A stretch of 64,000 nt of DNA from an uncultured Aquimarina sp. (GCA_947497175.1 CANMFM010000011.1:1-64000), one strand, 5' to 3'; positions 52,789-63,074 are shown, counted from the first letter of the stretch. Notes: a model not told the origin generated them from the letters alone. Program-made: numbers and translations.

Positions 52789-53244
52789 TTATATTTTTCT
52801 TCTAAACGTATAGCGAGTAATATAAATTCCGTTTTTGTCACCTTTTCCTGCATAGCCTTCAACACCACTGTTAACAAAAGCTAATTCCCATCCTTCAGCA
52901 GCCATGGTATTAATTTTTGAAGTTACGATTGCGTCATTTGCAGCAATGTTTTGAAAACGAATTCCTCCGATATTGAAGAAGTTTAAAAGTTTAGTTTCAT
53001 CAAAACCTTTTACGCGAATATCACCACGGTCAGATTTGTTTCTGTCGTTGTTCTCTTCAGAGCGAGTAGATGTAAAATCTTTGTAATCGCGCTTATCGTT
53101 AGTAGTAATCATTCTTGATCTTCCTAAACCATTAGGAACTATTGATTCTACTACGGTAACAAGTTGATACTCATACGTGTCTTGCGCGAAAGAAGTGTTT
53201 AGGCCAGCTAAAACTAGAGCAATAAATAATAAACTTTTTTTCAT
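52789..53244 (-). CDS. Small exported protein of unknown function
   Basis: 151 residues from ATG 53244, chosen because a clean signal peptide (MKKSLLFIALVLAG to SFAQ) begins there; the in-frame start 14 codons upstream would disrupt it. The mature part has EYQLVTVVESIVPNGLGRSR and, near the end, TMAAEGWELAFVNSG with YITRYTFRRK. The AAEGWELA pattern resembles DUF4177-like domains, which is tentative. Probably periplasmic. Confidence 0.7.
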   Translation of the reverse strand: MKKSLLFIALVLAGLNTSFAQDTYEYQLVTVVESIVPNGLGRSRMITTNDKRDYKDFTSTRSEENNDRNKSDRGDIRVKGFDETKLLNFFNIGGIRFQNIAANDAIVTSKINTMAAEGWELAFVNSGVEGYAGKGDKNGIYITRYTFRRKI

Positions 53245-53382
53245 AATTCGGTTTGTATTAAAGATTAAAAATAGGGCATATTCCAATTTTCATGCCATAG
53301 TTATAATTCGCCAAGAATACGTTAATTTTTTTAATTAAGAAAAAAAGCATCAAAAAATTTTAATATTTGCATCTTTGTGTTT

Positions 53383-54336
53383 ATGAAAACAGGTATAGTA
53401 TACAAATCTACCGGAAGTTGGTACACTGTAAAAACACAGGAAGGTACGGTATATGAGTGCCGTATAAAAGGTAAATTTAGGATCCAGGATATCAAGAGTA
53501 CTAACCCTGTTGCTGTGGGAGATAAAGTCGATTTTAAGTTAGAAACCAAAAGTGATCAGGTTACTGGGGTTATCGAGCATATACATGAGCGCCAGAATTA
53601 CATTGTTAGAAAATCAGTAAAGTTATCTAAGCAAACCCATATCATAGCCTCAAACATCGATGTGGTTTTTTTGTTGGTTACACTTAATAATCCGCCTACA
53701 TTTACAGCGTTTATAGATCGGTTTTTGATAACGGCCGAGGCGTATAGAATTAAAGCGGTGTTACTTTTTAATAAAATTGACACCTATTCTGATGATGAGT
53801 TATTAGAGATTAAATACCTGGCAGCTTTATACAGAGAAATTGGTTATGAATGTATCGGGATTTCGGCGAAGACGGGCAAGAATGTAAATAAAGTTAAGGT
53901 ATTAATGACTGATAAAGTGAGTATGTTTTCTGGGCATAGTGGAGTTGGGAAATCTACTTTAATCAATACGATAGAGTCAGAATTGTCGCTAAAAACGGCT
54001 AAAATCAGTGATCAACACCAACAAGGTCAACATACCACTACTTTTGCAGAAATGTTTGATCTTAGTTTTAATGCAAGAATTATAGATACTCCGGGTATTA
54101 AAGGATTTGGGGTAGTAGATATGGATAAAGAAGAATTAGGGGATTATTTCCCTGAGTTTTTCGAATTAAAATCAAAATGTAAGTTCAATAACTGTCTTCA
54201 TGTTAATGAACCAAAATGTGCCGTGAAACAAGCTCTTGATAACGAAGAAATAGCATGGTCACGGTACAAAAGTTATCTGCAAATACTTGAAGGAGAAGAA
54301 GAGCATTATCGGAAAAACAATTATGATGAAGAATAG
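53383..54336 (+). CDS. rsgA: Ribosome biogenesis GTPase RsgA
   Basis: 317 residues from ATG 53383; a GTG two codons earlier is less likely. This circularly permuted GTPase helps mature the 30S subunit. An N-terminal OB fold carries GSWYTVKTQEGTVYECR. The permuted G motifs appear as LFNKIDT (G4), then GHSGVGKSTLIN (G1), then DTPGIKGFG (G3). A C-terminal zinc domain has CKFNNCLHVNEPKCAVKQAL. dtd follows 126 bases later. Confidence 0.95.
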   Translation: MKTGIVYKSTGSWYTVKTQEGTVYECRIKGKFRIQDIKSTNPVAVGDKVDFKLETKSDQVTGVIEHIHERQNYIVRKSVKLSKQTHIIASNIDVVFLLVTLNNPPTFTAFIDRFLITAEAYRIKAVLLFNKIDTYSDDELLEIKYLAALYREIGYECIGISAKTGKNVNKVKVLMTDKVSMFSGHSGVGKSTLINTIESELSLKTAKISDQHQQGQHTTTFAEMFDLSFNARIIDTPGIKGFGVVDMDKEELGDYFPEFFELKSKCKFNNCLHVNEPKCAVKQALDNEEIAWSRYKSYLQILEGEEEHYRKNNYDEE

Positions 54337-54462
54337 TTTTTTAATTAGATTCTTAGATGCTTCCAGTACATAATATTTGTTTTTATAAAAAAAATAATTC
54401 TCAGTTTCAAAAAATGAAACACAAACAACGTAAACTTGTACCTTAATATAAGTAAAGGATAG

Positions 54463-54915
54463 ATGAGAGCAGTAATTCAAAGAGTTTCTGAAGCTTCGGT
54501 AACTGTTGACCACAAATTGATTTCACGTATCGATCAGGGCTTACTGATTCTGATTGGAATTGAAGAAGCAGATAGTCAAGAAGATGTTGAATGGTTGTCG
54601 GGAAAAATTGCGCGATTAAGAATATTTGGAGATGAAAATGAGATTATGAATAAAAGCATACTTGATATTGCAGGAGAAGCCATAGTTGTAAGTCAGTTTA
54701 CACTTCATGCAAGTACAAAAAAAGGAAATCGACCCAGTTATATTAGGGCGGCTAAACCAGATATTGCTATACCACTATACCAGAGTTTTATTAAACAATT
54801 TGAAAAGGATTTGGGAAAAAAAGTCGGAACTGGTATATTTGGCGCCGATATGAAAATATCATTACTTAATGATGGACCGGTTACTATAATTGTCGACACT
54901 AAAAGTAAAGAATAA
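54463..54915 (+). CDS. dtd: D-aminoacyl-tRNA deacylase
   Basis: 150 residues, the usual DTD length. It hydrolyses D-amino acids mischarged on tRNA. MRAVIQRVSEASVTVD at the N-terminus, SQFTLHASTKKGNRPSY (active-site SQFT) and the C-terminal LLNDGPVTIIVDTK are characteristic; the last motif reads NDGP instead of the common NSGP. It lies 23 bases upstream of the first DUF3857 gene and may be co-transcribed with it. Confidence 0.94.
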   Translation: MRAVIQRVSEASVTVDHKLISRIDQGLLILIGIEEADSQEDVEWLSGKIARLRIFGDENEIMNKSILDIAGEAIVVSQFTLHASTKKGNRPSYIRAAKPDIAIPLYQSFIKQFEKDLGKKVGTGIFGADMKISLLNDGPVTIIVDTKSKE

Positions 54916-54938
54916 CCCTTACCCCAAAATAAATTTAT

Positions 54939-56864
54939 ATGCAAAATAAAACACTACGTTACCTCGTGGTAGCTACTTTATTGTTTTTTTTTAAGGTAAC
55001 TACTGCTCAAGAAAAGCCAGAATTAAACATTTCACGTATTGATTCTACACTTATTCAAAATGCCAATGCGGTGGTCAGGTCTGAAGAAGTAATTACTGAA
55101 ATCAACTCAATTAACTCTATTACAACGAGAACTAAAAGAATTGTAACAGTACTTAATAAAGATGGTAAAGGTTATGCAGACGTATACGAGTCTTACAGTC
55201 CGTCGATAAAAATAAAAAAGTTAGAGGCAATTGTTTATGATGCTTCTGGAAACAAAATCAAAACATACAAGAAGAAAGATTTTAGTGATGTAAGTGCTTA
55301 TGATGGTTATTCGTTAATGAACGATAACCGTGTAAAGTTTTTTGAATATACTCCTTTAAGGTATCCATATACATTAGTCTATGAAAGCGAAGTTGAAACA
55401 ACCTCGACCGCATTTATTGCACCCTGGGTGCCAATTTTTGGATATCGATTAAGTGTTGAAAAATCGAATTTCAAAATTTTGAATCCAGCTAGTATTTCAA
55501 TACGATTAAAAGAAACAAATTTTGATGAATTTTCTGTAGAATCTACTAAAAGTGATCAAAAAGTTTCTTATTTCATTTCTAACGTATCGGCTAAGGTAAA
55601 AGAAGTATATAGTCCTTCGTTTTATGATTTGGTCCCGGTTGCTAAAGTGGCCTTAGATGAATTTTCATTAGAAGGTGTTCAAGGGGCTGCCTCCGATTGG
55701 AAATCTTTAGGAAAATGGCAATTTGATGAATTGTTATCTGGTCGAGACCAATTGTCTGAAGAAACCATTAAAAAAGTTAATGAATTAGTTTCTGCAGCTA
55801 AAACTAATAAAGAAAAAGCAAAGTTAATCTATCAATACGTTCAGAATAAGACCAGATATGTAAGTGTGCAATTAGGTATTGGAGGATGGATGCCGTTTTT
55901 GGCAAGTGATGTAGATCGATTAGGGTATGGTGATTGTAAAGCGCTTACTAATTATACCAAAGCTTTATTAGATAGTCAGGGTATACCTTCTTATTATGCG
56001 GTAGTTTACGGAGGTAGAAATAAAAGAGATATCGATGCTGAGTTTGCCTCTATGCAGGGTAATCATGTGATATTAAATATTCCGGAAGAAAATGAAGATC
56101 TGTGGTTAGAATGTACGAATCAAACAATGCCCTTTAATTTTATAGGAGACTTTACCGATGACAGGAACGTTTTAGTGGTTACTCCTGATGGAGGAAAAAT
56201 AAAAAAAACCAAGAAATATGAGCCTCAAGAAAATGTTCTAAGAACGACTGCTACAGTAAAATTAAAAACAGATAAATCCATGGTCGCAGGTATAAAAAAA
56301 GTTTCTGAAGGATTAGAATATGGTTGGAATAGTAATATTCAATTTGAAACTCTAAAAGATCAGAAATTGAAATATAAAGAATATTGGGGATATATAAATG
56401 CCTTAGCAATACATGAAATAAATCTAAAAGACAATAAAGATAGTATCAAGTTTACTGAAAATATAAAGGTATCCAGTTTGTCTTATGCCAAAAAAGTCGG
56501 AAAACGTTTATTGGTAACTCCTAATCTTTTTGGATGTGATCAAAGTAATTTGCCTAGATATGAAAATAGAAAAACTTCGATGGTGATATCACATGGGTAT
56601 ATAAATACTGACGAATATATTATAAACCTGCCTAACGGGTATACATTTAAAAGCTTACCCGAAAAAAAATCTATTGAAACAGAATTTGGTTCATATACTT
56701 ATGAGTTGGAAAAGATTACAGATTCACAAATTAAATTCAAAAGGTTTTTGAAAATTATCGACGGCATCTTCACTAAAGAAAAATACGAAGAGTATAGAAA
56801 ATTTAGATCAGATATAAAGAAAATAGATAAAACAAGAATTGTATTAATCGACCATAAAAACTAA
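54939..56864 (+). CDS. Exported DUF3857 / transglutaminase-like protein (Cys present)
   Basis: 641 residues with a signal peptide (about 1-23, ending TTAQ). An N-terminal DUF3857 beta-domain is followed by a transglutaminase-like domain near 290-400 with YVSVQLGIGGWMPF and RLGYGDCKALTNY, keeping the Cys of the Cys-His-Asp triad, and NHVILNI with the likely His. The C-terminal part is beta-rich. The family is widespread in Bacteroidota with no defined substrate. It is the first of two tandem related genes, 12 bases apart. Confidence 0.85.
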   Translation: MQNKTLRYLVVATLLFFFKVTTAQEKPELNISRIDSTLIQNANAVVRSEEVITEINSINSITTRTKRIVTVLNKDGKGYADVYESYSPSIKIKKLEAIVYDASGNKIKTYKKKDFSDVSAYDGYSLMNDNRVKFFEYTPLRYPYTLVYESEVETTSTAFIAPWVPIFGYRLSVEKSNFKILNPASISIRLKETNFDEFSVESTKSDQKVSYFISNVSAKVKEVYSPSFYDLVPVAKVALDEFSLEGVQGAASDWKSLGKWQFDELLSGRDQLSEETIKKVNELVSAAKTNKEKAKLIYQYVQNKTRYVSVQLGIGGWMPFLASDVDRLGYGDCKALTNYTKALLDSQGIPSYYAVVYGGRNKRDIDAEFASMQGNHVILNIPEENEDLWLECTNQTMPFNFIGDFTDDRNVLVVTPDGGKIKKTKKYEPQENVLRTTATVKLKTDKSMVAGIKKVSEGLEYGWNSNIQFETLKDQKLKYKEYWGYINALAIHEINLKDNKDSIKFTENIKVSSLSYAKKVGKRLLVTPNLFGCDQSNLPRYENRKTSMVISHGYINTDEYIINLPNGYTFKSLPEKKSIETEFGSYTYELEKITDSQIKFKRFLKIIDGIFTKEKYEEYRKFRSDIKKIDKTRIVLIDHKN

Positions 56865-56876
56865 CCAATAATTACA

Positions 56877-58889
56877 ATGAAAAATTTTAATGTACTACTA
56901 TTAAGTCTCGCTTTACTATTATCAGTAAACAACTTTGCACAAGAATATAAATTCGGAAAAGTCTCTAAAGCCGAATTGTTAGAAATATCGTATCCAACAG
57001 ATAGCTCTGCTAATGCCGCTATTTTGTATGAGAGTAAGAATATTTATTATGATTATAACCAATCGTATGGGTTCAGGTTAATAACCGAAGTGTATAAGCG
57101 AGTAAAGTTCTATAATCAAAAAGGATTTGAAAATGCAAGCGAAGAAATATTTTTGTACAAATCAAGTGGGACAAAAGAAGAAATAAGCTCATTAAAGGGT
57201 ATTACGTATAGCTTAATTGACAATAAAATAGTAGAAACCAAACTTAAAAAAGAAGGTGTTTTTGAAGATGAGTACTCAGAAAACAGGGATCAGCTAAAAT
57301 TTACAATGCCATCATTAACCGAGGGATCTATTGTAGAATTTAAGTACAAGATTATATCACCATTTATTTACAATATTGATAAAATATATCTACAGCAAAA
57401 AATTCCTATTAAAAAGTTGAATGTTAAAATTTCAATGCCAGAGTATTTTAATTTTAAGAAAAATATGACAGGGTATTTACCTATTGATCTAAAACAGTCA
57501 AGAGGTAATGGAAAAATTGCATTTAATACTAAATCCGGAGCTGGAAGACATTATGGAGTGAACACAGTGTCTAGAAATGAGATCGATTATACAATCGACA
57601 TAAATACTATCACAGCGACTAATATACCAGCATTTAAAGTAGAGCCCTATTGTGGCAATTCTGATAATTACTTATCCTCTATTGTCTATGAGTTACAATT
57701 TGAAAGATACCCTAATAGACCTATAAAACATTATTCCACAACATGGGAAGCAGTAGCTAAATCTGTATTTAAACACCCTAAGTTTGGAGGAGAGTTAAAA
57801 AAGAATAGCTACTTTAAAGAAGAAGTAGATCAAATAATTGGCAAGATAAGTGATCCGGTAAGAAGAACAGCGTTGTTGTATGATTTTGTAAAACACAAAA
57901 TGACATGGAACCGTAAGTATGCTTCAATTACAAGGAATGGTGTAAAAAAAGCATATAACGAAGGGGTGGGTAACTCAGCAGAAATTAATATTATGTTGAT
58001 TTCTATATTAGATTATGCAGGGCTTGATGTTAAACCAGTATTAGTAAGTTCAATTAATAAAACAATATCCTTGTTTCCTACTTTAGAGGGGTTTGATTAT
58101 GTAATAGCAAGAGTAAAATTAGATAAGAAAATACTTTATTTAGATGCTACAGATAAATATGGAGAGCCTAATGTCTTACCAGATAGAGTAATTCATGGTT
58201 CAGGACGAGTAATTGCAGAGAATGGAACATCTCAATTAGTTAATTTTAGACCAAATAAAGTATCAAGGATTCATCACTCTGTTACGTGTCAACTTAGCGA
58301 AGAAGGAGCAATACGAGGAAAACAAAGTACAAATAGGTCCTTTTATTTAGCACATAATTTTAGAGCTAAACATGGTAGTGAAAAAAATGAAGCTCATATA
58401 AAGAGAGTTCAAAAAAATTATGAATTTGATGATATCAATTCGTATGAACTTAAAGGAGTTAAGGATATTGGTAAAGCAGTTAGCGAACGTTTTGAATTTA
58501 ATATTGAAGAAGGAATTGAAGTTATTGATAAAGAACTATTTTTTTCGCCTTTATTGTTTTTAAGAAATGGCGAGAATATCTTCAAGTCGGATGAACGAGA
58601 ATATCCTATTGATTTTGGGTATGGATATTCGAGAAGTGTTATGCTAAATATCAAAATACCTGAAGGTTATGAGATAGTTGAAGCTCCAAAAGGCTCAGCT
58701 TTCAAACTACCAGAAAATATGGGTAACTTTGTGTACAGATCAAGTGTAATAGGAGATTCTATTCAGATCTCGGTAACAGAAACATTAAGCACTCCCTTTG
58801 TGCCTGCGAACTATTACCCGGTATTAAAACAATTTTATAACCAGATAGTAGAAAAAGAGGGCGAGCAAGTAGTACTTAAAAAGGTATAA
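56877..58889 (+). CDS. Exported DUF3857 / transglutaminase-like protein (Cys absent)
   Basis: 670 residues with a signal peptide (1-22, ending NNFAQ). Same architecture as the upstream gene: DUF3857, then a transglutaminase-like domain (about 320-440). In place of the GDCKA motif the corresponding stretch reads EGVGNSAEINIMLISIL, so the nucleophilic cysteine is missing and the domain is probably a non-catalytic binding module. The two genes are distant paralogues. Function unknown. Confidence 0.85.
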   Translation: MKNFNVLLLSLALLLSVNNFAQEYKFGKVSKAELLEISYPTDSSANAAILYESKNIYYDYNQSYGFRLITEVYKRVKFYNQKGFENASEEIFLYKSSGTKEEISSLKGITYSLIDNKIVETKLKKEGVFEDEYSENRDQLKFTMPSLTEGSIVEFKYKIISPFIYNIDKIYLQQKIPIKKLNVKISMPEYFNFKKNMTGYLPIDLKQSRGNGKIAFNTKSGAGRHYGVNTVSRNEIDYTIDINTITATNIPAFKVEPYCGNSDNYLSSIVYELQFERYPNRPIKHYSTTWEAVAKSVFKHPKFGGELKKNSYFKEEVDQIIGKISDPVRRTALLYDFVKHKMTWNRKYASITRNGVKKAYNEGVGNSAEINIMLISILDYAGLDVKPVLVSSINKTISLFPTLEGFDYVIARVKLDKKILYLDATDKYGEPNVLPDRVIHGSGRVIAENGTSQLVNFRPNKVSRIHHSVTCQLSEEGAIRGKQSTNRSFYLAHNFRAKHGSEKNEAHIKRVQKNYEFDDINSYELKGVKDIGKAVSERFEFNIEEGIEVIDKELFFSPLLFLRNGENIFKSDEREYPIDFGYGYSRSVMLNIKIPEGYEIVEAPKGSAFKLPENMGNFVYRSSVIGDSIQISVTETLSTPFVPANYYPVLKQFYNQIVEKEGEQVVLKKV

Positions 58890-58891
58890 TT

Positions 58892-59218
58892 ATGAACATT
58901 CAAAATGCACAACAAGCCGTAGATGATTGGATAAAAAATCATGGTGTCCGATATTTTAATGAATTAACCAATATGGCCCAGCTTACAGAAGAGGTGGGAG
59001 AGGTTGCAAGAATTATAGCGAGACGCTATGGTGAGCAAAGTGAAAAAGAGAGCGACAAAAATAAAGACCTGGGTGAAGAGTTAGCCGATGTGATGTTCGT
59101 AGTGTTGTGTTTAGCTAACCAAACTGGAGTAAATTTGCAAGAAGCCTTCGATAAAAAATTAGACATCAAAACCAAGCGAGATCATGATCGCCATCATAAC
59201 AATGAAAAACTAAAGTAA
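58892..59218 (+). CDS. MazG-like nucleotide pyrophosphohydrolase
   Basis: 108-residue all-alpha NTP-PPase. The metal-binding EExxE motif is in LTEEVGEVARII, and the second ExxD in EELADVMFVVLCLANQTG. Such proteins hydrolyse (d)NTPs to NMPs for pool cleaning. It starts 3 bases after the DUF3857 gene and its stop overlaps the next ATG, so the cluster is transcribed together. Confidence 0.9.
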   Translation: MNIQNAQQAVDDWIKNHGVRYFNELTNMAQLTEEVGEVARIIARRYGEQSEKESDKNKDLGEELADVMFVVLCLANQTGVNLQEAFDKKLDIKTKRDHDRHHNNEKLK

Positions 59219-59472
59219 TGATAGCAGATATAATTTCTTCAAAAAAATATTGGATTACAGTTTGTTTTATAGGGATAGGCTTTATAATTATTTTTAGTAG
59301 TATTGAACACCTGATGCAATATGGAGGGATTGCCTTTGATTCTTTCCTAAAAGAAAAAATTGAAAACGGGCGATGGATTAGGTATGTATTATCTCGACTA
59401 GTTGGTGGATTGTTATATGGAATGATTATGGGATACTATTTTGAACTAAAAAAACGAAAATCAAATCGATAG
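59218..59472 (+). CDS. Small two-helix membrane protein of unknown function
   Basis: 84 residues with two transmembrane segments (about 12-29 and 58-74) and a basic tail (ELKKRKSNR). The start overlaps the MazG-like stop (TAATG). I do not recognise a family. It is followed by aroA after one base, so it is translationally embedded in the cluster. Confidence 0.6.
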   Translation: MIADIISSKKYWITVCFIGIGFIIIFSSIEHLMQYGGIAFDSFLKEKIENGRWIRYVLSRLVGGLLYGMIMGYYFELKKRKSNR

Positions 59473-59473
59473 C

Positions 59474-60694
59474 ATGAATTTGACATTACAACATATTTCG
59501 AACATAAAAAATAATACATTACAGATAACGGGCTCAAAAAGTGAAACAAATAGAGTGTTACTTCTACAGGCACTATACCCAAATATCGAAATTGAAAATG
59601 TATCTAATAGTGATGATTCTCAATTAATGCAAAAAGCATTAGCAAGTAGTGATGAGGTTGTAGATATACATCATGCAGGAACAGCTATGCGATTTCTTAC
59701 TGCATATTTTGCAATTAAAGAAGCACGTGAGACCGTTCTCACTGGCAGTAAAAGAATGAAAGAACGGCCGATTGAGATTTTGGTTGATGCATTAAAACAA
59801 TTAGGATGTGTAATACACTATGAAGAAGAAAGCGGATATCCTCCGATAAGAATTCAAGGTAAACAACCCAAAACCAATAAAGTTTCTTTACAAGCCAATA
59901 TTAGTAGTCAATATATTTCTGCCCTGATGTTAATCGCTTCTTCGTTACCCGAAGGATTAGAAATCTCTTTAGAAGGCAAAGTGACTTCAGTTCCTTATAT
60001 CACTATGACATTACGTCTGTTGCATGATATTGGGATAGAAGGTACGTATGACAATAATATAATAACTATTAAACCAACCAAAGAAGTTGTGTCTAAAAGT
60101 GTAGTTGTAGAATCAGATTGGAGTTCTGCTTCTTACTTTTATAGTATAATAGCATTATCTAACGATGCTTCGGTTACGCTAGGAAGTTATAAAAAAGAAA
60201 GTTATCAGGGGGATTCCTCTTTGGTAGAAATATACAAGCATCTTGGAGTAGAGACTATATTCGGAGAAAATACGATTACTTTGCGCAAGGTTTCTAACGC
60301 AGAACATCAATTGCCAACGGGGTTAGACTTGTCAAACTCACCTGATATAGCACAAACGATTGTAGTAACATGCTTCGGCTTAGGTATTGGGTGTTATCTT
60401 ACGGGTCTTCATACCTTAAAAATTAAAGAAACTGATCGATTAGAAGCATTAAAAACCGAAATTAAAAAATTAGGTGGAGAAGTACATGTTACAGAGGATT
60501 CATTACAGTTAGAGCCTTCTTCAGTAATCCATAAAGATATTTTAATTTCAACATACAATGATCATCGTATGGCAATGGCATTTGCACCATTAGCGCTTAA
60601 AACATCTCTTTCTATTGAAGACGCCGGTGTGGTATCAAAATCATACCCTGATTTTTGGGAAGATCTGAAGAAATTAGGCTTTAAAACTTTTTAA
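59474..60694 (+). CDS. aroA: 3-phosphoshikimate 1-carboxyvinyltransferase (EPSP synthase)
   Basis: 406 residues; sixth shikimate-pathway step, joining PEP to shikimate-3-phosphate. ITGSKSETNRVLLLQAL is the N-terminal signature (usually GSKSxSNR), HAGTAMRFLTAYFA and the LTGSKRMKERPI block follow, and YNDHRMAMAFAPLAL is the C-terminal signature. It is not linked to the aromatic operon at 48.8-52.7 kb. Somewhat shorter than the usual 425-430. Confidence 0.94.
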   Translation: MNLTLQHISNIKNNTLQITGSKSETNRVLLLQALYPNIEIENVSNSDDSQLMQKALASSDEVVDIHHAGTAMRFLTAYFAIKEARETVLTGSKRMKERPIEILVDALKQLGCVIHYEEESGYPPIRIQGKQPKTNKVSLQANISSQYISALMLIASSLPEGLEISLEGKVTSVPYITMTLRLLHDIGIEGTYDNNIITIKPTKEVVSKSVVVESDWSSASYFYSIIALSNDASVTLGSYKKESYQGDSSLVEIYKHLGVETIFGENTITLRKVSNAEHQLPTGLDLSNSPDIAQTIVVTCFGLGIGCYLTGLHTLKIKETDRLEALKTEIKKLGGEVHVTEDSLQLEPSSVIHKDILISTYNDHRMAMAFAPLALKTSLSIEDAGVVSKSYPDFWEDLKKLGFKTF

Positions 60695-60717
60695 ATTCTA
60701 AATATATCTGATTTTAC

Positions 60718-60749
60718 TTGACAACCCCTATGGTGAGATTGTATATTTG
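60718..60749 (+). promoter_or_regulatory. Predicted queA promoter
   Basis: TTG (60718-60720), a 21-base spacer and TATATTTG (60742-60749) match the Bacteroidota consensus exactly. The start codon is 23 bases further. Confidence 0.7.
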
Positions 60750-60772
60750 CACCTTTAAAAAAATAAACACGA

Positions 60773-61822
60773 ATGAAGTTATCACATTTCAATTTTAACC
60801 TTCCACAGGAATTATTGGCGGAATATCCGGCAGAAAACAGAGACGAGGCACGCCTTATGGTTCTTAATCGAAAAGATCAGACTATTGAACACAAGCAATT
60901 TAAGGATCTGATCAATTATTTTGAGCCTAATGATGTTATGGTAGTCAATAACACTAAAGTTTTTCCTGCCCGATTGTACGGAAATAAGGAAAAAACCGGT
61001 GCAAGAATTGAAGTGTTTTTATTACGTGAGTTAAATTCTGAGACACGTCTATGGGATGTGCTTGTAGATCCAGCCAGAAAAATAAGAATAGGTAATAAGC
61101 TTTATTTTGGTGATGACGAAAGTTTAGTTGCCGAAGTAATCGATAATACCACATCCAGAGGGCGTACATTACGATTTTTATATGACGGTTCTTACGACGA
61201 GTTTAGACAGAAACTTACTGATTTGGGAGAAACACCACTTCCAAAATATATCAAAAGAGAAACTGAACCCGAAGACGAAGAAAGATACCAGACTATATAT
61301 GCTAAGAACGAAGGAGCAGTAGCAGCACCAACTGCCGGTCTACATTTTTCTAAGCATTTGATGAAGCGTTTAGAAATTAAAGGAGTAGATTTTGCAGAAG
61401 TAACGTTACACGTTGGCTTAGGAACATTTAATCCTGTAGAAGTAGAAGACCTTTCTAAACACAAAATGGATAGCGAAGAAGCCTATATAACAGCAAAAGC
61501 AGCAGAAACAATTAATAATGGTATTGCTAATAAACAAAGAGTCTGTGCTGTGGGTACTACAGTAATGAGAGCGTTAGAGAGCTCAGTGTCATCAGAAAAA
61601 ACATTGAATGAATTTAGAGGATGGACCAATAAATTTATTTTTCCTCCTTACGATTTTAGTATCGCCAATTCTATGATCACTAATTTTCATACGCCAAAAT
61701 CAACATTATTAATGATGGTTTCGGCATTTGCAGGCCATGATTTTATTAAAGAAGCTTATGAACAAGCGGTCAAAGAGAAGTATAAATTTTACTCCTACGG
61801 AGACGCAATGCTAATACTTTAA
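60773..61822 (+). CDS. queA: tRNA preQ1(34) S-adenosylmethionine ribosyltransferase-isomerase
   Basis: 349 residues, normal for QueA, which builds epoxyqueuosine on tRNA using the ribosyl part of [49 protein letters not shown] and [15 protein letters not shown] are conserved blocks. It has its own promoter and is closed by a terminator. Confidence 0.96.
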   Translation: MKLSHFNFNLPQELLAEYPAENRDEARLMVLNRKDQTIEHKQFKDLINYFEPNDVMVVNNTKVFPARLYGNKEKTGARIEVFLLRELNSETRLWDVLVDPARKIRIGNKLYFGDDESLVAEVIDNTTSRGRTLRFLYDGSYDEFRQKLTDLGETPLPKYIKRETEPEDEERYQTIYAKNEGAVAAPTAGLHFSKHLMKRLEIKGVDFAEVTLHVGLGTFNPVEVEDLSKHKMDSEEAYITAKAAETINNGIANKQRVCAVGTTVMRALESSVSSEKTLNEFRGWTNKFIFPPYDFSIANSMITNFHTPKSTLLMMVSAFAGHDFIKEAYEQAVKEKYKFYSYGDAMLIL

Positions 61823-61844
61823 GGTATACAACAAAGAAATACAA

Positions 61845-61878
61845 AAAACCTGTTTAGCTATAAATTGAACAGGTTTTT
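61845..61878 (+). terminator. Intrinsic terminator after queA
   Basis: AAAACCTGTT (61845-61854) pairs with AACAGGTTTT (61868-61877), a 10-bp stem followed by T5 and an alternating TA run. Confidence 0.85.
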
Positions 61879-62115
61879 ATATATATATATCTAAAAGAAC
61901 ATGTTAAATTGTTGATTATCTGTAAAATATTAAGGTTCAATTTGCTAAAAACTACGGTTTTACCGTAATTTGCATGCTGTGTATTATAGCGGGAATAACT
62001 GTTTTTTGTCGAAAAAAGTAAAATATTTGTTTATCTGATATGTACTTTTTTTAAATTTTGGACCGTTTTTTGTAATCCAAAAATGAAACCTGAACTTAAA
62101 CCTAAACTTATAATA

Positions 62116-63054
62116 ATGAAAAAAGTATTTTATTACCTAACATTTTTTATCACTGTGTGCTCTTTTGCACAAACCAAGGTTGGAAATGTATACTTCAACA
62201 ACGAAGATGTTTTTGGTGAAACTGAACTTATGCTCAATGGTGCAGGAGAACGAGAAAAGATGTATGCTATGGCATTGTACTTGGATCTTGATTTTGACTT
62301 TGATGACTTAGAGGATGGTAATAAAGTAGCAGACAAAGATGCTACGATGGCCATTACTTTAAAACTTATTTCCTCAATGGAAGGTGATGAACTAAAAAAG
62401 ACCATTCGAAACGGATTAGAAAGAGCCACCGATGGTAATAGTTATGTTTTAGAAGATCAAATTAGAGATTTTATAGCTTTCATCCCTAATGAAGTAAAGA
62501 AGTTTGATATTTTTAGAATTTTGCATAAAAAAGGAGGAGAAATTTCCGTTTTTAAAAACAAAACGCTTCTTGGGTCTATGAAAAGCTTAGATTTCAAGAA
62601 AGCATTATTCAAAATATGGCTTGGAGACAATCCTGTTGAACGAGAATTGAAAAAAGATTTACTATCGTCTGTAGATCCTAATCCAGTATTAGGAAAGTGG
62701 AAAACATATGATATTAATACAGGGGTGGCAATTAATATTGTTCAGGTATACATGATAAAAAATAAAGTTTATGGCACCATAGAGAGAATGTTAAGAGAAT
62801 CGGAAAGAGATGATATTTGCTATGACTGTAAAGGAGAAGATAAAAACCAAAAAGTTGAAGGTTTAGCGATTATAAAAAATATGGTGGCTAAAGGAGAAAA
62901 TAAATATGCAGGAGGAACCTACACCAATATTAAGGATGGTAGCGTTTACGATTGTGAGATATGGTTTGATAACGATAATACCGATATCCTTAAGATGAAG
63001 CATAAAGGAGAAAAAGGGGTGCATGAATGGCGACGAGTAAAAGAGAAAAAATAA
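62116..63054 (+). CDS. Exported CHI-like and DUF2147 fusion protein
   Basis: 312 residues from ATG 62116, where a clean signal peptide starts (MKKVFYYLTFFITVCSFAQ); an in-frame ATG 11 codons upstream adds only a Lys/Pro-rich tail. Residues about 20-190 resemble bacterial chalcone-isomerase-like proteins (VGNVYFNNEDVFGETELMLNG start). Residues about 200-312 are a DUF2147 domain: GKWKTYDINTGVAINIVQVY, CYDCKGEDKNQKVEG and YAGGTYTNIKDGSVYDCEIW. Each is known separately in exported Bacteroidota proteins, with unknown function. The CHI-like call is the weaker one. Confidence 0.72.
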   Translation: MKKVFYYLTFFITVCSFAQTKVGNVYFNNEDVFGETELMLNGAGEREKMYAMALYLDLDFDFDDLEDGNKVADKDATMAITLKLISSMEGDELKKTIRNGLERATDGNSYVLEDQIRDFIAFIPNEVKKFDIFRILHKKGGEISVFKNKTLLGSMKSLDFKKALFKIWLGDNPVERELKKDLLSSVDPNPVLGKWKTYDINTGVAINIVQVYMIKNKVYGTIERMLRESERDDICYDCKGEDKNQKVEGLAIIKNMVAKGENKYAGGTYTNIKDGSVYDCEIWFDNDNTDILKMKHKGEKGVHEWRRVKEKK

Positions 63055-63074
63055 TTTACCTCGATATATAAGAG

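Noticed and set aside
61879..61890. Alternating TA run after queA as a microsatellite of interest
   Set aside because: Only about six TA units directly after a terminator T-run; low-complexity flank.
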